In this document: positions 61,301-64,000 of the stretch, piece by piece
Layout of the letters: every line of letters starts with the position of its first letter
Position numbering within the stretch: position 1 is the first letter of the stretch
Assembly (NCBI GenBank): GCA_037783415.1
Contig: JAZGTN010000149.1
Coordinates: 2,869,738 to 2,933,737 of the forward strand
DNA from: Leptasterias polaris
Lineage: Eukaryota > Echinodermata > Asteroidea > Forcipulatida > Asteriidae
Length of the DNA: 64,000 nt
Direction of reading: 5' to 3'
Program-made: the position numbers and the translations under genes
Notes under the pieces: model-generated
The model's database searches: none
Seen by the model: only the letters and a program-made list of their open reading frames with translations
Told to the model about the DNA's origin: nothing

Positions 61301-62911
61301 GGGATTTAATTGCTAAAACAAGTTTGTGATATACTCGATTTACAGTACTTTGTGTTTTTATCCATTTTAGGAAAGCACAGCAGACTTAGAAGACATCCAG
61401 AAAATGGCTTTGAATTCCGGTCAGCTGGAGGGGAGCATATTCGTCAGAACATCCTCAGACACAATTTCAGGGGTGAGGGGGTTCTTCCATACGAACAAGT
61501 TTCAAGGAGTCACTAACCTCTACAATTTCCAGATGCAAAAGAAAGGTAAATACATATCTTGCCAAATTGACACTCAAAACTAAAAAAGCAAGAACACTAT
61601 TATGTGTCGAATATGTGTTCTAAAATCATGTTTGACGCAACCCGAAACCAGACGTTCAAAACTAAATATTTCAATTATATATTATAATAAATATCAATAT
61701 TGGACTAGTGCATTTTGATTAAGCAAAATAGTATTTGGCAACCAAATTTACATTTTTCAAAGGATTTCTCTTAGGTGTATTTATGCTTCAATGAATGTTC
61801 AAAATATTTTGTTCTAATTGCTCAATTGTTGCAGTAAATATCCTCTTCCTATATTGCCATCAAACCCGCACAAGTTCCCTGTTAATAAATATAGGTTACA
61901 TGTATCTGGGAAATGCTTATGTTCTCTTACTCTTTGAATGCCAGTAATGTCAACCATGGTCAAAGCCGTTTGGAGGAAGGATGGGGCCAGGACAGCTGCA
62001 GGTGACATGCCAGATGTCCTGACAGAAGGAGGCATGCTCGACCACATCTTCAAGGACATCAACCATGGTGACTGGATTATCGACAGAACTAAAAATGGTA
62101 AGTAAATTTTAAAATGTAACAGTTCCTGATTTGCACTGTCCAAGTAAGCAAGTTGAACAATCTAAGATAGAGTTAAATTATTGTGTTTCCAACTTGCAAT
62201 CCAAAAGCTTGCTGATAGTACAATTCTTGTCAGTTTCGTTAAATTGCATTTTCATCGCAATAATAACACCAAGTTCATGACATTTTCAACAAGTTTGTTT
62301 TATATATCGTGTACTATTTTCTCAAACAATGATGCAGATCTTTGCTTCAAAGGTATGATGCATCATTGATTTCGAGACAAATTTAATTCATTCAAATCAC
62401 CTAGTTTTCAAAATGCAACCTTGAAAATACCATCACAATCAGTGTTCACGTTTTTGACAAAACAGCGAATAAGGGTTTTCATTTTATCAGTTACTTTGTG
62501 CCCGTTTATATTGTTGCTTGACTTTGATTGTTGCAATCGAAATCAGCTGCTGTGGGTTGTTTGTGGTCTGACTATTTTCTTGAAGATCACAACATTCCAG
62601 ACGGAATGTTCCAAACAGTTACAAACAGTAATATGTCAGATTGAAAATGATCAAAAAAAAAAATGGTCATTACAAAAGCTGTATCGTCCCTTTAACAAGC
62701 ACGGTTATTTGTACTTCTCTTTTGAACAGGTGAAGCTACCCTTCTTGCAGTGAAAGCTCACGCAAATGTTATCTCCATAATACAGCAAAATGCAACATTG
62801 CAGAGCGAGATGAAATGCAAAGTTACTGCTCTTATGCAGGCAAGGGCAGAAGAGGACATCAATTCGGAGGACAGTGACCTCAGTACATCTCTTGAGGAAG
62901 ACTCTATTTAA
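52315..62911 (+). CDS. CACTA/EnSpm-type transposase fused to ParB/Srx-like domain, 11 exons
   Basis: Exons 52,315-52,527; 53,503-53,715; 54,545-57,068; 57,600-57,725; 58,316-58,824; 59,277-59,396; 59,714-59,942; 60,515-60,741; 61,371-61,545; 61,945-62,097; 62,730-62,911. All borders are GT-AG, phases agree and no stop intervenes: 1,556 residues. Order: a basic N-terminus (MADRPRFLKRYRTYLEP); an acidic repeat (about 180-265); a zinc-ribbon-like CHHC...CPQC (about 365-390); the CACTA transposase core (FNTDGMPVF, GLWFGKTEP, VDFMHCVLLGV, HSLTHL, FEAANG; the D, D and E in these are candidate catalytic residues); a basic PKKRCRLLRR stretch; a ParB/Srx-like domain with YTLGGNH (about 1,090) and RTEALRIASLHN; a long C-terminus without a known domain. 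The joint between exons 3 and 4 is the key inference: the frame meets a stop 11 bases after the donor. Two separate genes remain possible. Confidence 0.75.
52858..53192. mobile_element. MITE with ~80-bp TIRs in transposase intron 1
   Basis: TTCTCTCCAATCGATGAAGA...AGACCGCTGATTCTCG...GCTAGCTTGGTCAC pairs with GTGACCAAGCTAGC...CGAGAATCAGCGGTCT...TTGGAGAGAA. 335 bp, non-coding. Confidence 0.8.
54545..57068 (+). CDS. Exon 3 of the fusion gene: transposase core
   Basis: Listed on its own because it is the most secure part of the gene: 841 codons open from the acceptor at 54,543 to the donor at 57,068. The blocks SKYSLWPIYLMLNE, LILAGLWFGKTEPKMNIFL, VKGPSPL, PVDFMHCVLLGV, FNIHSLTHLAKSVKMWGP and CFPFEAANGKI are the signature of TNP2/DUF4218-type transposases of CACTA elements. 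The exon begins with an acidic, Ser/Gly/Pro-rich segment coded by an 18-bp repeat. Confidence 0.9.
54662..54905 (+). repeat. Coding minisatellite, 18-bp unit GACGGGGACGGCCCGAGT
   Basis: About 13 units encode (D/S)DG(D/E)GP(S/T)-type repeats inside the transposase. GC content is far above the surrounding sequence. All frames on both strands stay open through it, which explains the long shadow frames on the minus strand. Confidence 0.9.
58316..58824 (+). CDS. Exon 5 of the fusion gene: ParB/Srx-like domain
   Basis: The 169 codons read GEYRVPLSCL, then LRPVDQKHKERIKEGL, LPVSLLG, YTLGGNHLVSALKEL, VKVYRGLQRTEALRIASLHN. The order (strand, helix with conserved Leu/Ile, Pro-hydrophobic strand, Gly-Gly-Asn-His turn, helix with Ala-x-x-Leu, strand, EA-x-x-hydrophobic-A helix) is that of the ParB/sulfiredoxin N-terminal fold, where the GGNH turn takes the place of the GERR or GCHR motif that binds nucleotide. 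Whether it hydrolyses CTP or ATP cannot be told. Eukaryotic proteins of this type are little described. Confidence 0.6.
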
Positions 62912-63351
62912 TTTGGACAACACGTGGACATATACATGTACAGTGTACATATACAGTGTACATGTACAGTAAATAATTGTGTGCACAGTGTGTGCATGTA
63001 CCGCAACATAACTCTTTTTAATTAATTTAGTTTGAAAGTCAATGTATAAAATCAATTAACAATTTACATGATTTAAAAAAACGTCTGGGATTTTAACTTG
63101 CCGTTCTGCGTAGCCAACGCGGGATACCAGGGAAATCTTGCTGTTGCATTAAATATTGATCGGGCAAATATTTCAGCTTTTAAGTAGCGTTGCTAATTGC
63201 TCCGCTGCAAGCCTCCTAATCCCACTATTGTCCGGAGTTTTGAATTAACAACCTGCTCGCTGACTTGTGACTCGAGTCTTGTGGGCTAGATTGCTAACAA
63301 CATCGTCCAATTAGCACCTTTATTTATTGTATACAAGCCATAAATAACGAT
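62912..63351. other. Spacer between fusion gene and right TIR
   Basis: Contains a few TACATGTACAGTG-like units at 62,933-63,000. No further gene. A clear AATAAA near the stop was not seen. Confidence 0.4.
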
Positions 63352-63889
63352 ACTCGGGCTGTTCAAGGTATTTTCTTGTTGATTTTGTTTTACTATTTTC
63401 GCCGATTAGTATAATCAATAATATGAGGGCTTTATATATGTTTTGACTTTTGTTTTTATTGATAGATTTTTTATTCACGTTTTAGGGAAAATCTTGGCAT
63501 ACTGAAATGCCCGTTTAGCCATTTGACAACAGGCCTTTTATACACTTTAAGAAATAATTGCTCAACATTGGGTATAATTTGTACCCTTTCGTTATTAAAA
63601 AGGGATCAATTTGTTGCACAACATTGAAAGTGTAAAAATGTACCCATTCTTGGGTAATTTTAAACACAACCTTGTGTTATAATTTAGCACAATTTAATTT
63701 GGTAAAAGTTTACCCAACTAACGACCATGTTCCCTTTTTACACCAAAATTTTGTTTACTTTACCCAAGCATTGTTTTACTCCTGTGTTGTGTAATTTTCT
63801 TAACACAAAGTTGGGTCAAATTGTTTACCCCGCACCGCTGTGTAGAAACCTTACCCAGCAGTTGACTGTATTTTAATTATTCACAAATT
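63352..63889 (-). repeat. Right terminal inverted repeat of the giant element
   Basis: Reverse-oriented partner of 28,231-29,026, running from TTCAAGGTATTTTC at the inner end to GACTGTATTTTAATTATTC at the outer end. It lacks the 238-bp insertion of the left copy. Confidence 0.85.
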
Positions 63890-63895
63890 AACACA

Positions 63896-64000
63896 GTAAT
63901 TAGACCATGCAGATAGGAGTCTTGTGTGGATGCCCATGGTGCAGTGTAGTACTGGCCATTGTTTAAACATTTAATCCCCTAAGTTGCTGCATATATAATG
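63896..64000 (-). repeat. Dispersed repeat flanking the giant element, inverted copy of 45,631-45,735
   Basis: Matches almost base for base in reverse. Truncated by the window end. Similarity to the 45.7-kb copy stops within about 15 bases of the presumed right end of the giant element. Confidence 0.85.

Larger units (their letters stand above)
28231..63889. mobile_element. Putative giant multi-gene DNA transposon (CACTA-like), ~35.7 kb
   Basis: Long inverted repeats at 28,231-29,026 and 63,352-63,889 bound the region. Just inside the left one a DUF7869-type gene ends (stop at 29,483); just inside the right one the transposase-ParB gene ends (stop at 62,911). All three element genes lie between, oriented outward from the centre. 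Subtracting the nested 8,142-bp transposon and its duplication gives about 27.5 kb. The transposase family (CACTA/EnSpm, with DUF4218-like sequence) is established; the four-domain cargo and the size are what make the element unusual. I could not find a clean target duplication, so the exact ends are uncertain by some tens of bases. The alternative is that two copies of an unrelated inverted MITE happen to flank a gene cluster. Confidence 0.7.

Overview
This window looks like nuclear DNA of a marine invertebrate, most likely an echinoderm. The genes have introns with GT-AG splice sites, there are no bacterial operons, and the sequence is crowded with transposable elements: CR1/L2-like LINEs, a tRNA-derived SINE, a Penelope-like fragment, foldback MITEs and a long satellite. 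The taxon is an inference; nothing here names the species. All splice models below were read by eye from the sequence. They rest on consensus splice sites and matching exon phases, not on transcripts.

Left part (1-22.9 kb): no convincing host gene. It is a patchwork of repeats: a short tandem repeat at the left edge, local duplications (about 2.0 and 3.4 kb), a 959-bp TIR element with a perfect 9-bp target duplication (3811-4769), several palindromic MITEs, a large foldback (10.8-11.8 kb), a 5'-truncated and frameshifted LINE on the minus strand (16.4-18.3 kb), and another foldback (19.8-20.4 kb). From 22.94 to 27.97 kb runs a satellite of about 80-bp units, each able to form a 15-bp stem hairpin, with higher-order duplication.

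Right part (28.2-63.9 kb): the main discovery. Two inverted copies of a 540-800 bp sequence (28,231-29,026 and 63,352-63,889) enclose about 35.7 kb. Inside lie three multi-exon genes pointing outward from a shared centre. On the minus strand are a BEN-domain gene (43,486 to 38,335) and a DUF7869-type gene (about 35.6 to 29.5 kb). On the plus strand is a gene of 11 exons (52,315-62,911) that reads, without any break, as a CACTA/EnSpm-type transposase joined to a ParB/Srx-like domain and a further C-terminal region (1,556 residues). I read this as a giant, multi-gene, CACTA-like DNA transposon. The TIRs carry short repeated motifs in both orientations, as subterminal regions of CACTA elements do. 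The BEN gene has one apparent single-base frameshift and the DUF7869 gene one in-frame stop, so this copy may be partly decayed although the transposase fusion is intact.

A second complete transposon, 44,066-52,207 (8,142 bp), is nested in the giant one. It has TIRs of about 575 bp, a perfect 6-bp target duplication CGGCCC, and an intact 4-exon, 415-residue DDE integrase-type transposase (IS3EU-like). It inserted between the BEN gene and the transposase gene; without it their start codons would lie about 680 bp apart, head to head, as if sharing a promoter. The nested element itself holds a Penelope-like RT fragment and other repeats. The giant element's introns and spacers also hold a SINE, a LINE tail, a 12-bp-period minisatellite (36.0-37.0 kb) and several MITEs.

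How the genes might work together (inference): the transposase would cut at the TIRs, the BEN protein could bind DNA, and the DUF7869 protein carries its own Asp/Glu-rich RNase H-like signature. The ParB-like part is unexpected and its role is open.
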